Origin: Akkermansia sp.
Lineage (GTDB): Bacteria; Verrucomicrobiota; Verrucomicrobiia; Verrucomicrobiales; Akkermansiaceae
Direction of reading: 5' to 3'
NCBI GenBank assembly: GCA_017399165.1
Contig: JAFQEF010000115.1
Coordinates: 1 to 41,923 of the forward strand
Length of the DNA stretch: 41,923 bases
How positions within the stretch are numbered: the stretch's first letter is position 1; each line of letters opens with the position of its first letter. A model generated the notes under the pieces. It did not search any database, was not told the origin of the DNA, and saw only the letters and a program-made list of their open reading frames with translations. Of this stretch, positions 1 to 7,547 are shown piece by piece. Both the position numbers and the translations under genes were made by a program.

Positions 1-215
1 ATACCCGGGGTAAGCCGCTAGCGCAGCTTACCCCGGGCTATTGGTCTTTCACCCCGCCGGTTGGCGGGGCTGTAAGCAAGCTTGCTAACGCAAGCATGAA
101 GAGTGCCTACGGCACATGGACAGTTCGCCCTCCGGGTGGGCATATAACGCCGTAGGAAACGAAGCCCCTTGCGGCTCACACTGAGGAGTCCCACAAATAC
201 CAATTTGTGAGGGTA
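1..215. repeat. Hairpin-rich intergenic repeat element
   Basis: No credible gene. The block is a chain of inverted repeats. Positions 3-36 form a perfect 12-bp-arm hairpin (CCCGGGGTAAGC and its complement). Positions 53-70 form CCCCGCC/GGCGGGG. Positions 106-153 form an outer CCTACGGC/GCCGTAGG stem enclosing GCCC/GGGC. It ends near 190-211 with CACAAAT-ACCA-ATTTGTG, which recurs at about 25967 and, degenerate and inverted, near 41690. The string AGTTCGCCCTC (about 121) also recurs near 29355. It looks like a REP-like or non-autonomous dispersed element. Confidence 0.6.
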
Positions 216-430
216 CCAGAGTTTTTAGAGTTTCCAAATTTACGATTTGCGGTTTACGAATTAAAAATAAGTGACTTACGCCGACATTGAAATAAAAGAA
301 AGCTTACGACAATAAATGGGCTTTATGATACCCCAGCCAAGGAAGATTCGTCAAAATACGCCGCTTTTGAGTACACAATCCCCCAACGGCTTACCCACAT
401 CCTGCAGCTTACTCTTCATGGGGATAGTGA
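216..430. other. Non-coding stretch downstream of SNF2 gene
   Basis: This is AT-richer sequence between the repeat block and the stop codon of the minus-strand SNF2 gene. No open frame with coding character, no RNA gene and no convincing intrinsic terminator was seen. Confidence 0.4.
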
Positions 431-3088
431 TTATTTGGCGCCGACTAAGGCCAGGAGCTCTGCGCTGCTGAGGTGGAGGAGGAGTTTCTCTAACCCGCCG
501 CTGAGGAGGGAGTCTGCCATATTGCTTTTGCGGGTAAGCATATGGTGAATGTTCTCCTCTATAGTGCCGCGACAGATGAGGGGGTGAATGACCACGGGGT
601 GTTTTTGGCCGATGCGGTAGGCGCGGTCGCTGGCTTGGTTCTCCACAGCGGGGTTCCACCAGCGGTCAAAATGAATAACATGGCGGGCACGGGTGAGGGT
701 GAGGCCCGTGCCGGCAGCTTTGAGGGAGAGTACAAAGAAGCGCGGCCCACCGGTAGTCTGAAATTGCTCTACCAAGCGTTTACGCTCTCCAATGGGGGTA
801 CCGCCGTGCAGCATGAGCCCGGGGGCACCAAATATATCTGCTAAAAACTCATGCAGGGGTTCTATCATGCTGCGGTATTGGGTGAACACCAGGCAGCAAT
901 CCCCCGTAGCGGCAATTTGGCGTGCCAAGTACCCCAAACGTGTAAACTTGCCGCTTTGGGCGGGGTCGCACCAGGTCTCCCCCAAGTACTGTGCGGGATG
1001 GTTGCAAATTTGTTTAAGGCGCCCCAAAATGGGGAGCACGAGGGAGAGGCGCACCTTGGGGTCGGGCTCTGCCATAATGGCGCGCAGGGAGTCTACCTCG
1101 TGCGCGTACAGGCGCGCTTGCTCGGGGGTGAGCAGGCAATAGGCGGCCTGCTCCGTCTTGGGCGGAAGCTCCGGCAGCAGGGCGGGGTCGCTCTTGAGGC
1201 GGCGCAGCATGAAGGGGCGCACCAAGCGGCGCAGCGGGGTGTAGTCGCTGCCCATGTCTTTGACCATGGCATTGAACTCTTTTTCGCTGCCCAGCAAGCC
1301 GGGGTTGAGAAACTCGAACAGGCTGCGCAGCTCCGCCAAGGAGTTTTCCACCGGCGTGCCGGTAATAGCTACGCGGCGGGGGCTGTTCAGGCGGGCGATG
1401 GCCAAGGCGCGCTGAGAATCCGCATTTTTGATGGCCTGCGCTTCATCCAGTACTATGGCGGGGTACTCTGTTGCGGCCAGCAGCTCGTTGCGGGTGGCAA
1501 TGCCGTATGTGGTGAGTGCCACGTGTGCGTTGCGCATGAGCCAAGCGGGGTTGGTGCGCAGGTAATCTGCGCCCTCTCGCCCCAGGGCATAGGGGTGCAG
1601 CAACACCACCTGCAGCTGCGGGGCAAAGCGGCGCAGCTCCTCTTGCCAGTTGGTGAGCAGAGATGCCGGGGCCACAATGAGCGCGCACCCCTTGCCCGCC
1701 CCCAAGGTACCGCAAAGGCTCAAATGCACCAACCAACTGATGACTTGCAGGGTTTTGCCCAAGCCCATGTCATCTGCCAGGCAGGCGCCAAAGCCCGACT
1801 CGGTAACATTGAGCAAAAAGCGCACGCCGTCCCGCTGGTAGTGGCGCAAGATACCCGCCAACAGCGGGGTGAGCTGTGGCTCCGCCTGCCCGAAATGCAG
1901 GTTAGAGAGCGCCAAGGCCAGCCGGGCACTCAGGGCCAGGCGCATGCCATCCTCCTCAGGCGGTAGGTCCGGCAGGGTTTCGCTGCGTTTGCCCAATAAA
2001 TAGCGCAAGCCCGCCAGCAGGGGGATTCCCCCCGCCGCCATGCGGGTGGCCTGCCGCCAGCTGTCCAGCAGTTTTTGGAGTTTATCGCGGTCCAGGCGCA
2101 CCCACTCACCGCGAAAACGCACCAAGCCGTCTTCATCCATAGCGAGCAATTGCTCCAGCTCTTCATCTGTGAGGTTATAGTCCCCCAACACCACACGGGG
2201 GTAAAAGCGCAGCAGGGAGTTGATGTTGACGGAGGGCGAGGAATCCGCCTTGCCGGAGCCGCCCCCCTCTGCGGTATCCAGCTGCACCTCAAGCTCCACA
2301 CGCGGCGGGCGGGTTTTCCACAAATTGACCATGCGGGTTTCAATGCCTGCGGACTCCAACAGGGGCATGGACTCCAAAAAGTGGTACGCTTGTTTAGAGC
2401 CCCAGCTGCACGGCTTATACACGGCTTGAGAGTTGATGAGCCCGGCCAAAAAATCATTTTGAGCAGCCACATGCTTGAGCGGGCGCAGCAGAGAGAGCAG
2501 CGCGGCGTTATCCCCCGCCAGCAGGCGCGGGGCAAGCCCCAGCGGCGCGTGTTTGGCTTTGCCATCCTGCCCGGCTTTGTGTACAAAGGTGGCTATAAAA
2601 GCAAAGGGGGCTTCTTGGGCGGCATCCCCCGCGTTCTCCGCCAAATGGAAGCAGAGCATACCGAGCTGTTGCCAGCCCTCTCCCAAGCGGCTCAACCAGG
2701 CATCCACCGTGCAGCACTCTCGCGCGGCCAACCACTCTACCGCGCTGTGCAGGCTTTGCAACCACGCCGCCAAATCCCCCACAGCAATGGGCAAACCCGC
2801 CACGGGTGGCATGCTCTCCAGCAATCGCAACAGGGCAGCGGGCGGCAAATGCAGGGCGGCTTGCGGCTCCTCCCCACGGCGCAGGGCGGCCAAGTATGCC
2901 ATCATGCGCTCGCGGGCGCGCTCCCGCAGCCACGCCAGCACCGGTGCAGCCCCGGCAGGCATGTCGTAGCGCAGCAAATCCAGCATGCCGCGCCCCGCAG
3001 ATACGCCGAATGCACGCTCCAGCCGCGGCGCACACCCGGCAGGGGTAATGCGCAGGCCTTTTTCCGTGTGCTCCAAGCCTATCTGCAT
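431..3088 (-). CDS. SNF2-family DEAD/DEAH-box helicase (DUF3670-SNF2)
   Basis: A predicted 885-aa Swi2/Snf2 ATPase, a DNA translocase remodelling protein-DNA complexes. Walker A is LADDMGLGKT (about residues 437-446) and the Walker B box is LDEAQ (about 547-551). The C-terminal RecA lobe contains GTGLTLTRARHVIHFD and a DRAYRIGQ motif, the classic SNF2 motif VI region. Residues around 290-350 match the bacterial SNF2-associated DUF3670 region. A longer frame begins at 3124, but the ATG at 3088 is preferred: a TACAAT hexamer ends six bases before it, matching the start geometry of its neighbours. The gene is monocistronic, behind the hpf terminator. The family call is secure; the cellular role is not known. 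Such proteins occur both as housekeeping factors and in defence islands, and nothing here suggests defence. Confidence 0.92.
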   Translation of the reverse strand: MQIGLEHTEKGLRITPAGCAPRLERAFGVSAGRGMLDLLRYDMPAGAAPVLAWLRERARERMMAYLAALRRGEEPQAALHLPPAALLRLLESMPPVAGLPIAVGDLAAWLQSLHSAVEWLAARECCTVDAWLSRLGEGWQQLGMLCFHLAENAGDAAQEAPFAFIATFVHKAGQDGKAKHAPLGLAPRLLAGDNAALLSLLRPLKHVAAQNDFLAGLINSQAVYKPCSWGSKQAYHFLESMPLLESAGIETRMVNLWKTRPPRVELEVQLDTAEGGGSGKADSSPSVNINSLLRFYPRVVLGDYNLTDEELEQLLAMDEDGLVRFRGEWVRLDRDKLQKLLDSWRQATRMAAGGIPLLAGLRYLLGKRSETLPDLPPEEDGMRLALSARLALALSNLHFGQAEPQLTPLLAGILRHYQRDGVRFLLNVTESGFGACLADDMGLGKTLQVISWLVHLSLCGTLGAGKGCALIVAPASLLTNWQEELRRFAPQLQVVLLHPYALGREGADYLRTNPAWLMRNAHVALTTYGIATRNELLAATEYPAIVLDEAQAIKNADSQRALAIARLNSPRRVAITGTPVENSLAELRSLFEFLNPGLLGSEKEFNAMVKDMGSDYTPLRRLVRPFMLRRLKSDPALLPELPPKTEQAAYCLLTPEQARLYAHEVDSLRAIMAEPDPKVRLSLVLPILGRLKQICNHPAQYLGETWCDPAQSGKFTRLGYLARQIAATGDCCLVFTQYRSMIEPLHEFLADIFGAPGLMLHGGTPIGERKRLVEQFQTTGGPRFFVLSLKAAGTGLTLTRARHVIHFDRWWNPAVENQASDRAYRIGQKHPVVIHPLICRGTIEENIHHMLTRKSNMADSLLSGGLEKLLLHLSSAELLALVGAK

Positions 3089-3094
3089 GCGGCT

Positions 3095-3124
3095 ATTGTA
3101 CTGTACCCCTGCCCCGCTGCGCAA
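3095..3124 (-). promoter_or_regulatory. SNF2 gene promoter, leaderless geometry
   Basis: TTGCGC (3119-3124), an 18-bp spacer, then TACAAT (3095-3100), then six bases to the ATG at 3088. This supports the shortened start. Confidence 0.6.
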
Positions 3125-3167
3125 GAAAAAACGCAGCCACCCCGCTACTTTTGCAGGATGGCTGCGG
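3124..3167 (-). terminator. hpf intrinsic terminator
   Basis: CGCAGCCA (3132-3139) pairs with TGGCTGCG (3159-3166). Read on the minus strand the stem is followed by TTTTTTCT. It lies just after the hpf stop codon. Confidence 0.75.
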
Positions 3168-3193
3168 AAAAGCGTAACACCTATGCGGCGGGC

Positions 3194-3796
3194 TTATGCC
3201 TTGAGCTCATTGCCCAGCTCTATGATGGAGTACTCGCCCTCCCTCAGGCGGTACACAATCTGCAACACATTGCGGCGGGCGTTGCGATACAGCACAAAGG
3301 GCTTGCCGGAGATTTCGAGCTCCATAATGGCGTCCTCCTTGTACATGGTTTTGAGCTCATAGCCCTCTCTGGAAATGCGCACAGGCTTGGGATCCTCGGG
3401 GGCGTCATAGTCCTCGTAATCCAGCACGTCCTCCTCATACACTTTTTCATCCAGCTTGCGGATGCTCTTGGAGCGGTGGGGGCGGAAGTGCTTCATGAGG
3501 CGGGTCTTATGCTTGCGCATGCGGCGCATAATCTTGGTAACCGTCTCATCAATAGCGGCATAGAGATCGGAGCCCACGGTAGATGCCTGGATGGTGATAT
3601 GATCCGCACAGAACAACACGATTTCTGCAACTTGGCGGTCTTTCTGCACATCTACTACCACGCGAGCTTCCACAATACGGGGATAATCAATGTGAATACC
3701 CTGGATTTTTTTGGTAGCGAAGTCGCGAATTGCATCCGTCACTTCAACGTGACGACCTGTTACAACAATGTTGGTGTCTACATTTGAGGTCTGCAT
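3194..3796 (-). CDS. hpf: Ribosome hibernation promoting factor, long form
   Basis: A 200-aa HPF/RaiA-family protein that binds the decoding region of the 30S subunit and, in the long form, dimerises ribosomes into inactive 100S particles. The N-terminal S30AE domain spans about residues 6-105 (IVVTGRHVEVTDAIRDFATK opens it). An acidic linker with Tyr and Asp follows. The C-terminal dimerisation domain (about 140-200) has the typical Y-R-N-A-R...VYRLREGEYSIIEL pattern. About 200 aa fits the long form. It is the only gene here with a textbook ribosome binding site: AGGAGG nine bases before the ATG. It also has a structured 5' leader of about 70-75 nt, unlike its leaderless neighbours. That fits growth-phase control of translation, but the mechanism is inference. 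Confidence 0.93.
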   Translation of the reverse strand: MQTSNVDTNIVVTGRHVEVTDAIRDFATKKIQGIHIDYPRIVEARVVVDVQKDRQVAEIVLFCADHITIQASTVGSDLYAAIDETVTKIMRRMRKHKTRLMKHFRPHRSKSIRKLDEKVYEEDVLDYEDYDAPEDPKPVRISREGYELKTMYKEDAIMELEISGKPFVLYRNARRNVLQIVYRLREGEYSIIELGNELKA

Positions 3797-3845
3797 GGGT
3801 TGTGTCCTCCTATTCTATGGTTATGGTTTGTTTCTGATGCAGAGC

Positions 3846-3905
3846 AGGTATCACAAAATACCTTTCTGCAATACTCATACTATACCCGTATACGAGAAAA
3901 AGCAA
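3846..3905 (-). promoter_or_regulatory. hpf promoter and leader hairpin
   Basis: TTGCTT (3900-3905), a 17-bp spacer and TAGTAT (3877-3882) predict transcription starting near 3870. The leader holds a small hairpin, AGGTAT/ATACCT (3846-3863), and then the SD at about 3806-3811. The remaining sequence up to 3990 shows only A/T runs. Confidence 0.55.
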
Positions 3906-3996
3906 TAAAAAAATGCAACAAAAGTGCTTTTTTCTTACATTTTGGTGCCGGGGTAAAAAAATCGCGCCAAACCGCGCCACTGCGCGGATTTGCGGC

Positions 3997-4025
3997 TTGA
4001 CACACACGCCGTCATCAGGCAGAAT
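3997..4025 (+). promoter_or_regulatory. Promoter of GYF_2/DUF805 gene
   Basis: TTGACA (3997-4002), exactly 17 bp, then CAGAAT (4020-4025). Predicted transcription starts near 4032, leaving about 20 nt before the GTG at 4053. Confidence 0.6.
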
Positions 4026-4052
4026 GGTTTACGGAATTTCCCCACGATAAAA

Positions 4053-4808
4053 ACCGTGTATTATTACCTGAACAGCCGCAGCGAGCCTTGTGGTCCACAC
4101 CGCAAGGAGGAGCTGTTTTACATGCTGAAAACGGGTAAATTACCTGCCAGCACCCTTGTGGCAAAGGACGGCGGGGAGGCTTGGGAGCCTCTGCAGCAAC
4201 TGTACACCCAACACCGGCTCACCACATGTTGCCCCCGCTGCGGTGGGTACACCGCCCCCGCCATAAGCCCCGGCGCGCAGGCGCAGCCCCCGCTCTACTG
4301 CGAGCATTGCCATGAGCAACTGCGCGCGGCGGTTCCCGGCAATGTGCTGTCCAACATAGCCTTTGCTTGGCAGCACCTGTTCCGGTTCAAAGGCTGCGCC
4401 ACGCGCACCGAGTTTTGGAGCATGCTGTTGCTGTATGTTTTTTTAGTGCCGGCATTGTTGGCAGGCACAATTTACCTAACCATACAATATTACGGGGCAG
4501 CAGCCGGGGTGGTCAACTCCATCATCATCTTTTGCTGTTGTGTATGGGGTGCTTTGCTGATAATACTTGCAGCCTTATGCGCCCGCAGAATGAGGGATGC
4601 CGGCTTTAGCACCAGCATGGTGTGGTGGCTGCTGCTCTACCCCATGAGCCCCTTGTGCACCTACTTATCATTTACCCTTTATCCGCATTATAATCACCCC
4701 GTGCATCGTGCTTTAATGTCTTTGTCTCCCTTTTGCCTGATTATGGCAAGCTTTATCACGCTTGTGATACTGGCGCGCGCCCTCTATCCCACTCACAACC
4801 GCCCATAA
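4053..4808 (+). CDS. GYF_2 domain / zinc-ribbon / DUF805 membrane protein
   Basis: The start is placed at GTG 4053, giving 251 aa, because the GYF_2 domain begins immediately (YYYLNSRSEPCGP) and a consensus promoter lies at 3997-4025. The in-frame codons back to 3990 overlap that promoter. Three parts are visible. A GYF_2-like domain (about residues 1-50) is usually a protein-protein interaction module. A CxxC...CxxC zinc ribbon (about 57-87) follows. Last is a DUF805-type membrane domain with about four hydrophobic segments, opening with the typical F-K-G-C-A-T-R-T-E-F-W signature and containing ARRMRDAGF. DUF805 proteins are inner-membrane proteins of unknown function. It lies 34 bp upstream of miaA and is probably co-transcribed with it. 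Confidence 0.8.
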   Translation, partial: TVYYYLNSRSEPCGPHRKEELFYMLKTGKLPASTLVAKDGGEAWEPLQQLYTQHRLTTCCPRCGGYTAPAISPGAQAQPPLYCEHCHEQLRAAVPGNVLSNIAFAWQHLFRFKGCATRTEFWSMLLLYVFLVPALLAGTIYLTIQYYGAAAGVVNSIIIFCCCVWGALLIILAALCARRMRDAGFSTSMVWWLLLYPMSPLCTYLSFTLYPHYNHPVHRALMSLSPFCLIMASFITLVILARALYPTHNRP

Positions 4809-4842
4809 ATCTCACTTCGTACTTCGTAATTCGTACTTCAGC

Positions 4843-5739
4843 ATGTTTTCTCCTCTCTTCATTTTAGGGCCAACGGGCAGCGGCAAAAGCTCCATTGCCG
4901 TGGCAGTGGCACAGCAACTGGGCAACGCAGAAATCATCAGTGCGGATGCCTACCAAGTTTACCGCGCCATGCCCATACTCACCGCAGCCCCCACAGCAGA
5001 GGAGCAAGGCGGAATCCCCCACCACCTTATCGGCAACTTGGAGGTGCAGGAGAACAATGATGCCGCCACCCACGCCCGCCGTGCCCAACAATGTATTGCA
5101 GCCGTGCAGGCTCGCGGCAATGTACCCATCATTACAGGCGGCAGCGGCTTGTATGTCAAGTTCATCTCCCACGGCATCTCTCCCGCCCCGCCGAGCGACC
5201 CTGCCCTGCGTGCGGAGCTGATGGCCCTGCCCGCAGAGGAATGTGTGCGCCGCCTGCAAGAGGCAGACCCCGAGGGCGCCGCCGCCACCAACCTGCAAAA
5301 CCCGCGCTATGTAGTGCGTAATTTAGAGATTGTGCTGCTGGGGGGCAAACCGCTCTCTTACTGGCGCAACAACTGGCAACCGCAAGCCTGCGGGGCGGGC
5401 TTTGTCATTACAAGGGATGTTGCAGAGCTTGATGCCCGCATCGCCACCCGCGCGCGCCACATGCTACGCCACGGCGCCATTGAAGAGGTGGCAGCCCTGC
5501 CTGCGGAGCTATCCCCCACGGCAGAAAAAACGCTGGGCCTCTCACTAATACGCCAACACCTGCATGGCGAGCTCCCCCTGCCGGAGCTTGAAACCACCCT
5601 GGCACTGGCCACCCGCCAATACGCCAAACGCCAGCGCACTTGGTTGCGCCGTGAGCCCTGGGCCACCCCCATTACCGCTAACCCTGCCGGAATAGAAAGC
5701 ATCTTGAAGGCTGTGACCGAAAAAACGGCCCGTGCCTAA
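4843..5739 (+). CDS. miaA: tRNA dimethylallyltransferase
   Basis: MiaA transfers a dimethylallyl group from DMAPP to N6 of A37 in tRNAs that read UNN codons, stabilising codon-anticodon pairing. The 298-aa protein has the P-loop GPTGSGKSS near residues 9-17 and the substrate-binding SADAYQVYRAM segment (normally SADSxQ[VI]Y) near 37-47. It also has ITGGSGLYVK (about 99-108) and the C-terminal RQYAKRQRTWLR motif typical of MiaA. Length is normal for the family. The 34-bp gap from the DUF805 gene contains short direct repeats of ACTTCGTA and no clear promoter, so read-through is likely. Confidence 0.95.
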   Translation: MFSPLFILGPTGSGKSSIAVAVAQQLGNAEIISADAYQVYRAMPILTAAPTAEEQGGIPHHLIGNLEVQENNDAATHARRAQQCIAAVQARGNVPIITGGSGLYVKFISHGISPAPPSDPALRAELMALPAEECVRRLQEADPEGAAATNLQNPRYVVRNLEIVLLGGKPLSYWRNNWQPQACGAGFVITRDVAELDARIATRARHMLRHGAIEEVAALPAELSPTAEKTLGLSLIRQHLHGELPLPELETTLALATRQYAKRQRTWLRREPWATPITANPAGIESILKAVTEKTARA

Positions 5740-5748
5740 CTTTCCCCT

Positions 5749-5776
5749 TTTAACGCGGGAGAATATGTGGTATAAC
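5749..5776 (+). promoter_or_regulatory. rlpA-like gene promoter, leaderless geometry
   Basis: TTTAAC (5749-5754), a 16-bp spacer, TATAAC (5771-5776), then six bases to the ATG at 5783. Confidence 0.55.
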
Positions 5777-5782
5777 TGAGGC

Positions 5783-6253
5783 ATGAAGTTCCGCATACTC
5801 ACCGTTGCCATGCTGGCACTTGCCGGCATATTTGCCTCTTGCCAAAGCCAACGCCACCCCTACAAGGGTTACAAAAAATCCCCCTACACCATTAAAGGGC
5901 ACCGCTTTGTACCCATGGATGTGCACCCCGCCCTGAGCTATAAGGCAGAGGGCATTGCCTCCTTTTACGATGGCAGCGGCGGCGTCAACGCCATTGGCGA
6001 GCGCCTGCGCAGTGGTGAGTATTATGCCGCCCACCGCACCCTGCCCCTCCCCTGCACGGTGCGCATCACCTCCTTGGCCAACGGCAAGAGTGTGGAGGCG
6101 CGCGTGTCCGACCGCGGCCCCTTCATCGCCGGCCGACTCATCGATGTATCTGCCGCCATCGCCCGTGACTTGGGCTTTACCCACAAAGGCTTAGAGCGCG
6201 TGCGCGTGGAGGTACTCTCCGTGGGCGACGGCGACTACAAAATCCGCAAGTAA
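5783..6253 (+). CDS. RlpA-like septal-ring lipoprotein (double-psi beta-barrel)
   Basis: A 156-aa exported lipoprotein. The N-terminal hydrophobic segment ends in a lipobox-like F-A-S-C (Cys about residue 20). A double-psi beta-barrel of the RlpA/expansin class fills about residues 53-150. It has A-S-F-Y-D, the AAHRTLPLP block, VSDRGPF and GRLIDVSAAIARDLG, all typical of RlpA, which cleaves denuded peptidoglycan glycan strands in Pseudomonas. There is no C-terminal SPOR domain, so septal targeting by that route is not expected. Lytic activity is inferred from the conserved DRGPF region. Confidence 0.85.
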   Translation: MKFRILTVAMLALAGIFASCQSQRHPYKGYKKSPYTIKGHRFVPMDVHPALSYKAEGIASFYDGSGGVNAIGERLRSGEYYAAHRTLPLPCTVRITSLANGKSVEARVSDRGPFIAGRLIDVSAAIARDLGFTHKGLERVRVEVLSVGDGDYKIRK

Positions 6254-6289
6254 CCCATTCTCCCTTTACCGTGCTGACATGCTCTGCCC

Positions 6290-6318
6290 TTGCATAATAC
6301 CTGCTAACATGATAGGTT
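6290..6318 (+). promoter_or_regulatory. M42 peptidase promoter, leaderless geometry
   Basis: TTGCAT (6290-6295), 17 bp, then the extended -10 TGA-TAGGTT (hexamer 6313-6318), six bases before ATG 6325. This supports the upstream start that includes the signal peptide. Confidence 0.55.
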
Positions 6319-6324
6319 ATATGC

Positions 6325-7467
6325 ATGACTCGCATTCTTTTAAGCACCGCCTGCGCGGTACTCGCTGCCGTGTGCACAGCCACAGCCTCTGACCAACCGA
6401 TTCAACACAACATGTTCAACAAAGATCTCTTAGAAAAATGCAGCAACGCTGCCGGTGTCTCCGGGTTCGAAGACGAAATCCGCGCCGTTATCACCGCCGA
6501 GCTCGAGGGCTGCGGCACCATCTCCCACTCCCGCAGCGGTAACCTCATCTGCGAGAAAAAAGGCCCCGCCGGTGCCCCCACCATCGCCCTCATCGCCCAC
6601 ATGGATGAAATCGGCTTCATGGTGCAAGGCGTTACGGAGGACGGATTCCTGCTGCTTGTACCGCTGGGTGGCTGGTGGAACCACACCCTACCCAGCCAGC
6701 GCGTCACCGTGCTCACCCGCTGCGGCAAGCGTATCCCCGGCCAAATCGGCACCAAGCCCCCGCACCTGCTGCCGGAAAGCCAGCGCAAGCAGGTTATGCC
6801 CGATGACGCTTTGTTTGTGGATGTCGGCGCCTCCTCCAAAGCAGAGGTAGAGGCCCTGGGGATTCGCTTGGGCTGCTGCGTGGTGCCCGATGTTAAACTG
6901 CAAGCCCTGGCTACGGAGAACAGATGGATGGGCAAAGCCTTCGACAACCGCGCCGGGGTTTACACCATGATTCGCACCATGCAAGCCATTAAAGACATGG
7001 AGCTGCCCTGCACCGTGCGCGCCATTGCCACCGTGCAAGAGGAAGTAGGCACCCGCGGTGCCCGCGCCCTGCAAGAGGAGCTCGTGCCCGACTACGCCCT
7101 CATTCTGGAGGGTCCGCCCGCGGACGACACCTTCGGCCAAAGCTCCACCTGCCGCCAAGGGGTGCTCGGCAAGGGCGTGCAAGTGCGCCTTTACGACCCC
7201 ACCAACATCACCCCGCCCGCCTTTGCAGACTTTGTGCTGGCCACCGCTGCCAAGCACAACATACCCCACCAAGCCACCGTGCGCCGCACCGGCGGCACAG
7301 ATGCCGCCGCCTCTTACCCCCACTGGCACGGCACCCCCGCCATCGTCTTCGGCGTACCCACCCGCTACATCCACTCCCACAACGGCATCCTCGATGCCCG
7401 CGACCTCTCCGCCGCCGTACAACTGACCATCAAAGTACTGCAGGAGATTGCCGAGTACGGGAAGTAA
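6325..7467 (+). CDS. M42-family metallo-aminopeptidase, apparently exported
   Basis: A 380-aa dinuclear-zinc aminopeptidase/deblocking peptidase of family M42. The predicted metal and catalytic residues are all present: H92 in AHMDEIGFM, D207 in AFDNRAG, the E239-E240 pair in VQEEVGTRGA, E262 in ILEGPP (a usual Asp ligand position) and H350 in YIHSH. M42 enzymes normally form large cytoplasmic tetrahedral complexes. Here the first 22 residues read as a signal peptide (MTR, hydrophobic core, ATAS-D cleavage), and the promoter geometry supports this ATG over the internal ATG at 6412. If cleaved, the enzyme acts in the periplasm. It is convergent with hisD and shares its terminator. Confidence 0.88.
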   Translation: MTRILLSTACAVLAAVCTATASDQPIQHNMFNKDLLEKCSNAAGVSGFEDEIRAVITAELEGCGTISHSRSGNLICEKKGPAGAPTIALIAHMDEIGFMVQGVTEDGFLLLVPLGGWWNHTLPSQRVTVLTRCGKRIPGQIGTKPPHLLPESQRKQVMPDDALFVDVGASSKAEVEALGIRLGCCVVPDVKLQALATENRWMGKAFDNRAGVYTMIRTMQAIKDMELPCTVRAIATVQEEVGTRGARALQEELVPDYALILEGPPADDTFGQSSTCRQGVLGKGVQVRLYDPTNITPPAFADFVLATAAKHNIPHQATVRRTGGTDAAASYPHWHGTPAIVFGVPTRYIHSHNGILDARDLSAAVQLTIKVLQEIAEYGK

Positions 7468-7489
7468 CCGGCCCCTCTCTCTTTTATAA

Positions 7490-7535
7490 TACAAAATCCC
7501 CGCGCATGGTTCTCCAAGCGCGGGGATTTTGGTAT
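7490..7535. terminator. Bidirectional terminator between M42 peptidase and hisD
   Basis: Thirteen-base arms, AAAATCCCCGCGC (7493-7505) and its exact complement (7518-7530), with A/T tails on both sides. It serves both convergent genes. Confidence 0.85.
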
Positions 7536-7547
7536 TTACTGAAAAAA

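Noticed and set aside
2075..3787. Long plus-strand open frame (570 codons)
   Set aside because: It is the antisense shadow of the SNF2 and hpf genes, which have family motifs throughout. The plus-strand translation has no recognisable domain and crosses the hpf terminator.
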